Of a DNA stretch of 5,954 nt, positions 1 through 5,144 are shown one piece after another. Origin of the DNA: an uncultured Ruminococcus sp. GTDB taxonomy: Bacteria > Bacillota_A > Clostridia > Oscillospirales > Ruminococcaceae. The DNA is taken from the NCBI GenBank assembly GCA_902782875.1, contig CACZPE010000333.1:1-5954 (forward strand). Reading direction: 5' to 3'. Position 1 is the stretch's first letter, and the number at the start of each line of letters is the position of its first letter. The position numbers were made by a program, and so were the translations under genes. The notes beneath the pieces were generated by a model. It was not told the DNA's origin, did no database searches, and saw only the letters and a list, made by a program, of their open reading frames with translations.

Positions 1-215
1 AGTATCTCCTCTGCGCTCTCCGGCAGGGAATAATACTCCTTAAGATATGCGGCCGAGGTGGTCAGGGTCATGCTTTTGAGCGTAAGGGTAAGCTCTGGTG
101 AATACTTTATCCCGCGGCGTGCGAGAAGCAGTTCGTCCGATTCTGTCCATATCCCCATGCTGTCTACAAGAGTACCGTCTATATCAAATATAAATCCTTT
201 GAGTTCTCTTTTCAT
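1..215 (-). CDS. HAD-superfamily hydrolase, N-terminal 71 residues (gene continues past left edge)
   Basis: Reading leftward from the ATG at 215-213, 71 codons are open to the edge. Residues 10-19 read FDIDGTLVDS, the HAD motif I: Asp11 would be the nucleophile, Asp13 the general acid/base, and Thr15 follows. The next residues (GIW at 21-23, then a helical stretch) look like the start of a C1 cap, as in beta-phosphoglucomutase and phosphatase-like HADs that act on small phosphorylated metabolites. The substrate cannot be told from the fragment, and motifs II-IV lie outside. The start is well supported: GGAGG at 226-230 on the minus strand lies 10 nt upstream, inside the last codons of the ABC-F gene. 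The gap to that gene's stop is 2 nt, so the two are very probably co-transcribed and may be translationally coupled. Confidence 0.88.
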   Translation of the reverse strand, partial: MKRELKGFIFDIDGTLVDSMGIWTESDELLLARRGIKYSPELTLTLKSMTLTTSAAYLKEYYSLPESAEEI

Positions 216-217
216 CG

Positions 218-2119
218 TCAGGATTCCTCCGAAAGCTCGAGCCATTCATCGGAGTAATCCGCCGAAAGCTGTTTGAGCTGCTCATATTCCGTGCATTTTT
301 CATTCAGACGAATATAGTCACCCGCAATATCGGGATCCTTCATATCCTCTTCAAGAGAAGCCATTTTCACTTCAAGCTCATCTATCAGCTTTTCAAGCTC
401 CTTTATCCTCGCCCTGCGCTTTGCATCGTCAGAACGCTGCTGCTTTGAGCGAAAGCTCCCTGTCTCGGCAGCCTTTTTCGGAGCGGCTGCCTTTGTCTCC
501 TGTAAAGTAACGTTCTTGCGTGAGATATACTCGTCAAAACCACACTCGTATATATCCATGCCGTCCTTGTTTATTTCGAATATACGCCCTGCAAGCTTGT
601 TGAGAAGATATCTGTCATGTGAAACGAATATCAGCGTGCCCGTGAAATCCGACAGCGCATCCTCAAGGACGTCGCGCGTATCGATATCAAGGTGGTTCGT
701 GGGCTCGTCGAGTATCAGCACATTGCCTCTCTCAAGCATCATAAGCGCAAAACAGAGCTTTGCCCTCTCGCCGCCGCTGACTACTCCGACACGCTTGAAA
801 ACATTCTCGCCCGTGAGTCTTACCATACCCAGGAGTTTTCGTATCTGTTCGTCTGTCATGCCCCTGTAGCGGTCATGTATTTCGTCTATGAGCGTAAGGT
901 CGGGATGAAGCTGGGCATTCTCCTGATCAAAGTAGGATATCTTTATATTCTTGTTCCACATTATCCTGCCCTTTGATGAGGGATATATTCCCTGTATGAG
1001 TTTGAGCAGAGTGGATTTGCCTATGCCGTTTGCTCCGACGATGCCTATCCTGTCCCCTCTGCGCACATCAAAGGAGATATTCTCCGCAAGCAGCTTGTCC
1101 CCTGCCCGAAGCTCCGTATCCTTAACGGATAGTACGTCAAGAGGCGGCTCCACATCGTATTCAAAGTTTATGCCCGCGGTCTTGTTATACATCACAGGCT
1201 TCTCTATCAGCTCCATGGAATCGAGCTTTTTCTGACGGCTCTTGGCCATATTTGATGTAGATGCCCTGACTATATTGCGGTCAACGAAATCCTTAAGCTT
1301 TGCTATCTCTGCCTGCTGCGCCTCATATTCCTTCAGGCGTCGCTCGTTGTCCTCTTTCTTGAGCTTTACATATGCGGTGTAGTTACCCTTCCATCTGCGC
1401 AGGCGTGAACGCTCTATATCGCATATGGATGTGCACAGCTTGTCAAGGAAGTATCTGTCATGAGATACTATCAGCAGTGCGCCCTTATACTCCGAAAGAT
1501 AGCCCTCGAGCCACATGATGGTCTCAAAGTCGAGATGGTTTGTAGGCTCATCGAGTATCAGCAGGTCGGGATTCTCAAGGAGCAGGCGGGATATCGCAAG
1601 ACGGGTTTTCTCTCCGCCGCTGAGCGTGGAGATAACCCTGTTGTAGGTATCCTCACCGAAGCCCATGCCCGTGAGGACCTTTCTTATATTCACATCGGCA
1701 AGATATCCGTCCTTAGCCTCATACTCCGCGGTCTTTGCAGCATATTCCGCAACAGCGGCGCTGTCTGAGGGGTCAGCGGCTATGCGCTTTTCAAGGCGCT
1801 TCATATCATCCCATATCTGATGGATATGGGAGAAAACGCTCTGCATCTCCTCCATAACGGTAGACGAGCGGTCAAGACCTGTATTTTGCGCAAGATATCC
1901 GATGCTTGCACCGCGTCTTACAGCAAATGCCGGGATATCAGGCTCAGGAAGGCTCTCATATTCCTCCTCGCCCGTTATTATGCGCAGAAGCGTGGATTTA
2001 CCACAGCCGTTCATGCCCACAAGTCCGATCCTGTCATTGTCCTCTATAGTCAGGGACACCCTGTCAAGTATTGTAACTCCATTATATATTCTGGAAATGT
2101 TTTCCATTGAAAGTATCAT
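218..2119 (-). CDS. ABC-F family ATPase (ribosome-associated, YdiF/Uup-like)
   Basis: A 633-residue protein with two ABC ATPase domains in one chain and no membrane segments, the hallmark of ABC-F factors that bind the ribosomal E site and act on stalled or antibiotic-bound ribosomes. Domain 1 has Walker A GMNGCGKST (35-43), signature LSGGE (166-170), Walker B with DEPTNHLD (190-197) and switch SHDR (219-222). A charged linker at about 235-310 matches the arm that reaches toward the peptidyl-transferase region. Domain 2 has Walker A GANGIGKST (362-370), a variant signature VSGGE (447-451), DEPTNHLD (471-478) and SHDR (500-503). The C-terminus (about 560-627) is a charged predicted coiled coil, as in YdiF and Uup. 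The start is set by AGGGTG (2125-2130 on the minus strand), 5 nt before the ATG; the alternative Met5 has no ribosome binding site. Length and architecture suggest a housekeeping translation factor. A resistance role cannot be excluded, but the leader is only about 20 nt, with no room for the attenuator typical of inducible resistance ABC-Fs. Confidence 0.95.
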   Translation of the reverse strand: MILSMENISRIYNGVTILDRVSLTIEDNDRIGLVGMNGCGKSTLLRIITGEEEYESLPEPDIPAFAVRRGASIGYLAQNTGLDRSSTVMEEMQSVFSHIHQIWDDMKRLEKRIAADPSDSAAVAEYAAKTAEYEAKDGYLADVNIRKVLTGMGFGEDTYNRVISTLSGGEKTRLAISRLLLENPDLLILDEPTNHLDFETIMWLEGYLSEYKGALLIVSHDRYFLDKLCTSICDIERSRLRRWKGNYTAYVKLKKEDNERRLKEYEAQQAEIAKLKDFVDRNIVRASTSNMAKSRQKKLDSMELIEKPVMYNKTAGINFEYDVEPPLDVLSVKDTELRAGDKLLAENISFDVRRGDRIGIVGANGIGKSTLLKLIQGIYPSSKGRIMWNKNIKISYFDQENAQLHPDLTLIDEIHDRYRGMTDEQIRKLLGMVRLTGENVFKRVGVVSGGERAKLCFALMMLERGNVLILDEPTNHLDIDTRDVLEDALSDFTGTLIFVSHDRYLLNKLAGRIFEINKDGMDIYECGFDEYISRKNVTLQETKAAAPKKAAETGSFRSKQQRSDDAKRRARIKELEKLIDELEVKMASLEEDMKDPDIAGDYIRLNEKCTEYEQLKQLSADYSDEWLELSEES

Positions 2120-2147
2120 TTTATCACCCTAAATAAATATACAGTTG

Positions 2148-2176
2148 ATTATACCATATAACAAGAATAAATTCAA
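2148..2176 (-). promoter_or_regulatory. Sigma-A promoter for the ABC-F/HAD unit
   Basis: On the minus strand TTGAAT (2171-2176) is followed by exactly 17 nt and then a perfect TATAAT (2148-2153). Transcription would start near 2141, leaving a leader of about 20 nt that holds only the ribosome binding site. Confidence 0.8.
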
Positions 2177-2329
2177 GTGGTTATTTTTAATAGAACTCAG
2201 GGGCCGGATACATCGAAATATACTCCCGCGGCCCGTAAATATACGGCTGCAAAAGCATCCGTTACACGCATGATCTTCAGCATGGCTGCATTTGTCCGTA
2301 TGGCTATTGACAAATATCCCCTGCAGTGA
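2171..2329. other. Divergent intergenic stretch with coding-like composition; possible gene remnant
   Basis: The 2200-2306 stretch is much richer in G+C than the other spacers here. On the plus strand one frame is open from 2171 to the TGA at 2327-2329 (52 codons), with only a GTG at 2177 or internal ATGs at 2270 and later as starts and no ribosome binding site. Its end overlaps the -35 box of the acetyltransferase promoter. On the minus strand another frame (ATG at 2283, TGA ending at 2197) is open for 28 codons. Two direct repeats lie here: GGCTGCA followed by TCCGT at 2245-2262 and again at 2284-2299. I recognise neither translation. The stretch may be a decayed gene end or simply an upstream regulatory region. 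Confidence 0.25.
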
Positions 2330-2335
2330 TATTAT
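2307..2335 (+). promoter_or_regulatory. Sigma-A promoter for the GNAT acetyltransferase
   Basis: A perfect TTGACA (2307-2312), a 17-nt spacer and TATTAT (2330-2335, one mismatch to consensus). The expected start is near 2342, giving a leader of about 33 nt that holds little besides the ribosome binding site GGAAGGG (2361-2367). Confidence 0.82.
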
Positions 2336-2374
2336 ACATAAAACATATACATATAAATAAGGAAGGGATGACCT

Positions 2375-2923
2375 ATGACAGAAACAGAAAGACTTATCCT
2401 CAGGCACTGGGAGGAAAGCGACGCTGCAAGCCTCTATGAATGTGCCCGTGATCCGGATGTAGGCCCCAGAACAGGATGGCCTCCGCACAAAAGCATCGAC
2501 GAAAGCATGTGGGTGATTCAGAATGTGCTCAACGGCCCCGAATGCTATGCCATATGCCTTAAGGAGGACAACAAAGCCGTCGGTACGATAGAGCTCAAGC
2601 TCAGAGACAAAACAGAGCTTACTGACAGAGACGACGAATGTGAGCTCGGTTACTGGCTCGGCAAACCGCTTTGGGGAAAGGGCATCATGCCCGAGGCGGC
2701 TCACGCACTGCTTGAACGCGCATTCGGGGAACTCGGTATGAGGGCTGTATGGTGCACCTACAGCGAGGGAAACCACAATTCCATGCGTGTGCAGCAGAAG
2801 TGCGGATTCAGATATGTGCGCACCGATAAGGACGTTGATGTGCCCATGCTCGGAGAGAAGCGCACACATTATGTGAATATCATCACCGTACAGGAATGGA
2901 GAGAAATCCACCCTGTGTCATAA
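2375..2923 (+). CDS. GNAT N-acetyltransferase, RimJ/RimL type
   Basis: A 182-residue single-domain protein of the GNAT family, expected to move an acetyl group from acetyl-CoA to an amine on a protein N-terminus or small molecule. Residues 4-10 (TERLILR) are the usual opening of the RimJ/RimL (Acetyltransf_3) group. ELGYWL (90-95) followed by WGKGIMPEA (100-108) forms the strand and the pyrophosphate-binding loop of motif A. NHNSMRVQQKCGF (133-145) is the conserved Asn-x-x-Ser...Lys-x-Gly-Phe motif near the C-terminus that completes the acetyl-CoA site. Length is normal for the family and no key element seems to be missing. The start at 2375 has GGAAGGG 7 nt upstream; an ATG at 2368 is out of frame. 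It is a single-gene unit divergent from the ABC-F gene. This group covers ribosomal protein acetylation, antibiotic modification and small-molecule acetylation, so the substrate cannot be assigned. Confidence 0.93.
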   Translation: MTETERLILRHWEESDAASLYECARDPDVGPRTGWPPHKSIDESMWVIQNVLNGPECYAICLKEDNKAVGTIELKLRDKTELTDRDDECELGYWLGKPLWGKGIMPEAAHALLERAFGELGMRAVWCTYSEGNHNSMRVQQKCGFRYVRTDKDVDVPMLGEKRTHYVNIITVQEWREIHPVS

Positions 2924-3232
2924 TGACCATAGACTGCATATCTTACATCAGATCGCTTGTAATCTATACTGTTGATTGTATATTTAATAATCGTTATATC
3001 AAACAAATAAAAACAGCAAAAATTGGTCAGAAAATAATATTTTGAATATTTAATGTCCTTTAAGCATGTATATTGAAAACGAATTCCTGTTAATTTGCAT
3101 ATAATTTTTTCGGATATTTGTACATCACATCCAAAATCGGTTATAATCACCAATTTTTTTCGCTAAAATCAGAATTAGTTAATTCAAAAAGCAGAAAATC
3201 ATATCAAAAAAGCATTTTATCATTTTTAGATG
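2924..3232. other. A/T-rich intergenic stretch without a gene
   Basis: About 300 nt of strongly A/T-rich DNA between the acetyltransferase stop and the HPr promoter. Frames open here lack ribosome binding sites and sensible composition. It contains a 10-bp inverted repeat, AAAAATTGGT (3018-3027) and ACCAATTTTT (3149-3158), a weak hairpin with a T run (3133-3160), and A/T tracts at about 3203-3230 that could act as an UP element for the HPr promoter. No strong terminator for the acetyltransferase is visible. Confidence 0.6.
3133..3160 (+). terminator. Weak hairpin with T run (possible acetyltransferase terminator)
   Basis: AAAATCGGT (3133-3141) can pair with ACCAATTTT (3149-3157) with one mismatch and a 7-nt loop, and the T run continues to 3160. 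The stem is A/T-rich and lies over 200 nt after the stop codon, so termination here would be inefficient. In DNA this A/T-rich it may be chance. Confidence 0.22.
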
Positions 3233-3261
3233 TTGACTATTTCGGGGATAGGGGTTATAAT
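3233..3261 (+). promoter_or_regulatory. ptsH: Strong sigma-A promoter for the HPr gene
   Basis: TTGACT (3233-3238), a 17-nt spacer (3239-3255) and a perfect TATAAT (3256-3261), with A/T tracts just upstream. The expected transcription start is at about 3268. The spacer carries two G runs, GGGG at 3244-3247 and 3251-3254, which is unusual in this A/T-rich surrounding. No match to a CcpA cre box was seen. Confidence 0.85.
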
Positions 3262-3267
3262 CTAATC

Positions 3268-3369
3268 ATAGCAAGGGTGAAGGCATACAAGCCGGTATGT
3301 TATTAAGCGGCAAAGCAAGACCTGCCCGCATTCCCCTTTTTCGTACAGAAGCGATGTTGCTATTTTTTT
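3268..3369 (+). promoter_or_regulatory. Structured 5' leader of the HPr gene (candidate cis-regulatory RNA)
   Basis: ATAGCAA at 3268-3274, right at the predicted transcription start, is perfectly complementary to TTGCTAT at 3357-3363. This closes an 82-nt loop. Inside, GGG (3275-3277) can pair with CCC (3334-3336), enclosing one hairpin with stem 3283-3288/3295-3300 and loop AAGCCG, and a second with stem 3307-3312/3323-3329 and one bulged C. A small hairpin 3340-3342/3348-3350 follows. The closing strand runs straight into seven Ts (3363-3369), and the ribosome binding site AGGAG starts 3 nt later, at 3373. The arrangement fits either an attenuator or a translation-controlling leader. The fold was made by eye, and I do not recognise it as a known riboswitch class. 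Confidence 0.45.
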
Positions 3370-3386
3370 GATAGGAGAGAAGATTT

Positions 3387-3659
3387 ATGTATGTTAAAGA
3401 TGTAATGGTTCAGAATCAGGTCGGTCTGCATGCTCGTCCAGCTACATTCTTCATCCAGAAGGCTAATGAGTTCAAGTCTTCCATCTGGATCGAGAAGGAA
3501 GAAAGAAGAGTAAATGCAAAGAGCCTTCTCGGTATCCTTTCACTCGGTATCGTCGGCGGCACTTCCATAAGGATCATAGCTGACGGCGCAGATGAGCAGG
3601 AAGCAGTAACAGGTCTTATCGAGCTCGTTGACAGCGGTTTCTCAGAGGAATCCAGATAA
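3387..3659 (+). CDS. ptsH: HPr phosphocarrier protein
   Basis: A 90-residue cytoplasmic protein of standard HPr size. GLHARPA (13-19) holds the active-site His15, which in the family takes phosphate from PEP via enzyme I, and the conserved Arg17. NAKSLLGILSLGI (43-55) holds Ser46, the site that HPr kinase/phosphorylase modifies in Firmicutes so that P-Ser-HPr can work with CcpA in catabolite control. His15 argues against Crh, which has a different residue there. Trp34 and the paired Arg40-Arg41 before the Ser46 loop are less usual. The ATG at 3387 has AGGAG (3373-3377) 9 nt upstream. It forms a single-gene unit bounded by its own promoter and terminator; enzyme I is not adjacent. If the genome lacks enzyme I, the protein could be purely regulatory. 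Confidence 0.95.
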   Translation: MYVKDVMVQNQVGLHARPATFFIQKANEFKSSIWIEKEERRVNAKSLLGILSLGIVGGTSIRIIADGADEQEAVTGLIELVDSGFSEESR

Positions 3660-3675
3660 ATCCCGGAGTCTACGT

Positions 3676-3708
3676 CAGGGGGAACAGAAATCTGTTCCCC
3701 CTGTTTTT
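3676..3708 (+). terminator. Strong intrinsic terminator after HPr
   Basis: CAGGGGGAACAGA (3676-3688) is fully complementary to TCTGTTCCCCCTG (3691-3703); in practice about 12 bp form with a 4-nt loop. Five Ts (3704-3708) follow at once. It starts 16 nt after the HPr stop codon and should isolate HPr from the regulator gene. Confidence 0.95.
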
Positions 3709-3786
3709 ATACACCACCGGATAGTTTTGTATCTTTTTATCATATTCCGATGAATATTACAAAAAAATATTGTAGTTTGGCTCAAA

Positions 3787-3858
3787 TTTCACAATTTGTT
3801 AACACAATTATATGTGATATGTGCTAAAATTGGTTTATAGTATTTGTTCAAATAAACC
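3787..3858. repeat. Operator-like inverted repeats around the regulator promoter
   Basis: GGTTTAT (3832-3838) and ATAAACC (3852-3858) are a perfect 7-bp inverted repeat overlapping the predicted transcription start, with TATTTG/CAAATA (3841-3846/3849-3854) as an alternative inner pair. TGTTAACA (3797-3804) is an 8-bp palindrome near -35. TTTCACAAT at 3787-3795 recurs as a direct repeat at 3904-3912 in the leader, and each copy is followed by TGTGA (3813-3817 and 3915-3919). Such symmetry suits binding of a dimeric regulator, possibly the gene's own product, but no binding motif is established for it. Confidence 0.35.
3822..3830 (+). promoter_or_regulatory. Extended -10 promoter for the CdaR-type regulator
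   Basis: TG (3822-3823), one base, then TAAAAT (3825-3830) gives an extended -10 element. No good -35 box is found at 16-18 nt (CACAAT at 3803-3808 is the nearest), which extended -10 promoters tolerate. The expected start is near 3837, giving a leader of about 130 nt. Confidence 0.5.
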
Positions 3859-3871
3859 GACCATATAAATC

Positions 3872-3947
3872 GCAGGCTTCAATCGGGACAAAAAATCAGC
3901 AGTTTTCACAATGATGTGAGAGATAACCGCGATTCCCGACCGCTTGC
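3872..3947 (+). promoter_or_regulatory. Structured 5' leader of the CdaR-type regulator gene
   Basis: Nested pairings form one long hairpin: GCAGGC (3872-3877) with GCTTGC (3942-3947, one G-U), TCGGGA (3883-3888) with TCCCGA (3934-3939), ATC (3895-3897) with GAT (3931-3933), and an apical stem TTTTCACA (3903-3910) with TGTGAGAG (3915-3922, two G-U) closed by the loop ATGA. The base ends 4 nt before the ribosome binding site AAAGG (3952-3956), close enough to influence ribosome access. There is no T run, so transcription termination is unlikely. Drawn by eye; no known class recognised. Confidence 0.4.
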
Positions 3948-3965
3948 TATGAAAGGATGACTGTA

Positions 3966-5051
3966 ATGTCGAACAGATTATTCCAGGGGCTTATTCATCA
4001 GATGAGAGATACTATGGACTGCATTATCGGCGTAGTCGATTCAAGCGGTACCATAATCGCATGCAGCGAGCTGACAAAGATCGGCACTGCAAATGAATTT
4101 GTCACCATGGATCTCAATGATTCCCACGACATATTCGTAAGGGACGGATACACCTACAAGCCGTTCGGCTCACATATAAAGCCTGATTATGCCGTATTCA
4201 TCGAGGGCACGGACGAGACTGCCGCAAAGTATGCAGGCATCATGTCCATAACCCTTTCGAGCATAAAGCAGTACTACGATGAGAAGTACGACAGAAACAA
4301 CTTCATAAAGAATGTTGTACTCGACAACGTACTCCCCGGCGATATAGTAGTAAAGGCAAGAGAGCTTCACTTCAACGCCGAGGTCAGCAGAGTGGTACTC
4401 CTGGTAAGGATACTCTCCACAAATGATGTATCCGCATTTGACGTTATACAGAATCTTTTCCCCGACAAGACCAAGGATTTCGTATTCAATATCACTGAGA
4501 CCGATATCGTTCTTGTCAAGGAGATCAGACCCAACGTTGACCCGAAGGATCTCGAAAAACTGGCAAGATCCATATCCGATACACTCTCCGGTGAGTTCTA
4601 CACCAGAGTCAATGTCGGCATAGGTACTCCCGTTGTGGGCGTAAAGGATCTCGCACGTTCCTTCAAGGAAGCACAGACCGCACTTGAGGTCGGAAAGGTG
4701 TTCGATACAGAAAAGACCATCGTATCCTACGACAATCTCGGTATCGCAAGACTTATCTATCACCTTCCCACAACTCTCTGCGAGACCTTCCTGCAGGAAG
4801 TATTCAAGAAGAATTCCATAGAGTCTCTCGATCACGAGACACTCTTCACTATACAGAAGTTCTTTGAGAACAGCCTGAACGTTTCCGAAACCTCCAGAAA
4901 GCTGTTCGTTCACAGAAACACTCTTGTATACAGACTTGAGAAGATCAAGAAGCTTACAGGGCTCGACCTGAGAGAATTCGACCATGCTATCGTATTCAAG
5001 ATAGCCCTTATGGTAAAGAAATATCTCTCCTCCAACCCCACTAAGTTCTGA
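3966..5051 (+). CDS. CdaR/PucR-family transcriptional regulator
   Basis: A 361-residue cytoplasmic protein with the three-part plan of CdaR/PucR regulators. Residues 1-100 (DCIIGVVDSSGTIIACSE near the front) look like a PAS/GAF-like or sugar-diacid-type sensing domain. Residues about 125-245 form the GGDEF-like middle region, ending in the typical VNVGIGTPVVGVKDLARSFK (215-234). Residues about 297-350 are the PucR C-terminal helix-turn-helix, with FVHRNTLVYRLEKIKKLTG at 314-332 as the recognition region. I chose the ATG at 3966 because AAAGG (3952-3956) lies 9 nt upstream; an ATG at 3957 (three residues longer) would place the binding site against the start codon. A three-codon frame ATGAAAGGATGA (3949-3960) overlaps the start region. 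Family members respond to small molecules such as sugar diacids or purine breakdown products. No catabolic genes sit here, so ligand and targets are open; autoregulation and an effect on ftsEX are possible. Confidence 0.9.
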   Translation: MSNRLFQGLIHQMRDTMDCIIGVVDSSGTIIACSELTKIGTANEFVTMDLNDSHDIFVRDGYTYKPFGSHIKPDYAVFIEGTDETAAKYAGIMSITLSSIKQYYDEKYDRNNFIKNVVLDNVLPGDIVVKARELHFNAEVSRVVLLVRILSTNDVSAFDVIQNLFPDKTKDFVFNITETDIVLVKEIRPNVDPKDLEKLARSISDTLSGEFYTRVNVGIGTPVVGVKDLARSFKEAQTALEVGKVFDTEKTIVSYDNLGIARLIYHLPTTLCETFLQEVFKKNSIESLDHETLFTIQKFFENSLNVSETSRKLFVHRNTLVYRLEKIKKLTGLDLREFDHAIVFKIALMVKKYLSSNPTKF

Positions 5052-5076
5052 TCTGACAAAATGATATGAACATACT

Positions 5077-5120
5077 GCAACATCGCATCTGCGCAGCTTA
5101 TGCGCCTGCGATGTTGCTTT
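5077..5120 (+). terminator. GC-rich hairpin between regulator and ftsE (partial terminator or attenuator)
   Basis: GCAACATCGCA (5077-5087) pairs perfectly with TGCGATGTTGC (5107-5117), and an inner stem GCGCA/TGCGC (5091-5095/5101-5105) closes on the loop GCTTA. Only three Ts follow, then ATGAT, so termination is probably incomplete. It begins 25 nt after the regulator stop and ends 16 nt before the ftsE ribosome binding site, leaving no room for a promoter after it. Confidence 0.65.
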
Positions 5121-5144
5121 ATGATAGACCACTGAGGTGAGATT

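Noticed and set aside
516..1768. Several plus-strand frames of about 94-117 codons
   Set aside because: They are shadows inside the ABC-F gene, with Ser/Arg/Pro-rich translations and no ribosome binding sites.
2129..2911. 260-codon open frame on the minus strand
   Set aside because: It is antisense to the complete acetyltransferase gene, runs through both divergent promoters, and its product has no family features.
2965..2982. TATAC/GTATA hairpin after the acetyltransferase
   Set aside because: The stem is only 5 A/T-rich pairs with an 8-nt loop and no proper T run.
3118..3306. 62-codon plus-strand frame in the A/T-rich spacer
   Set aside because: It has no ribosome binding site and runs through the HPr promoter and start of transcription, so it would not be made as a unit.
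3268..3369. HPr leader as SRP RNA, 6S RNA or a known riboswitch (c-di-GMP, fluoride, TPP, ZTP and others)
   Set aside because: None of the conserved core sequences of these classes that I remember is present.
3233..3386. CcpA cre box near the HPr promoter
   Set aside because: No match to the TGWAANCGNTNWCA pattern was found by eye.
3957..3965. ATG at 3957 as start of the regulator
   Set aside because: The only ribosome binding site (AAAGG, 3952-3956) touches this ATG; the ATG at 3966 has normal 9-nt spacing.
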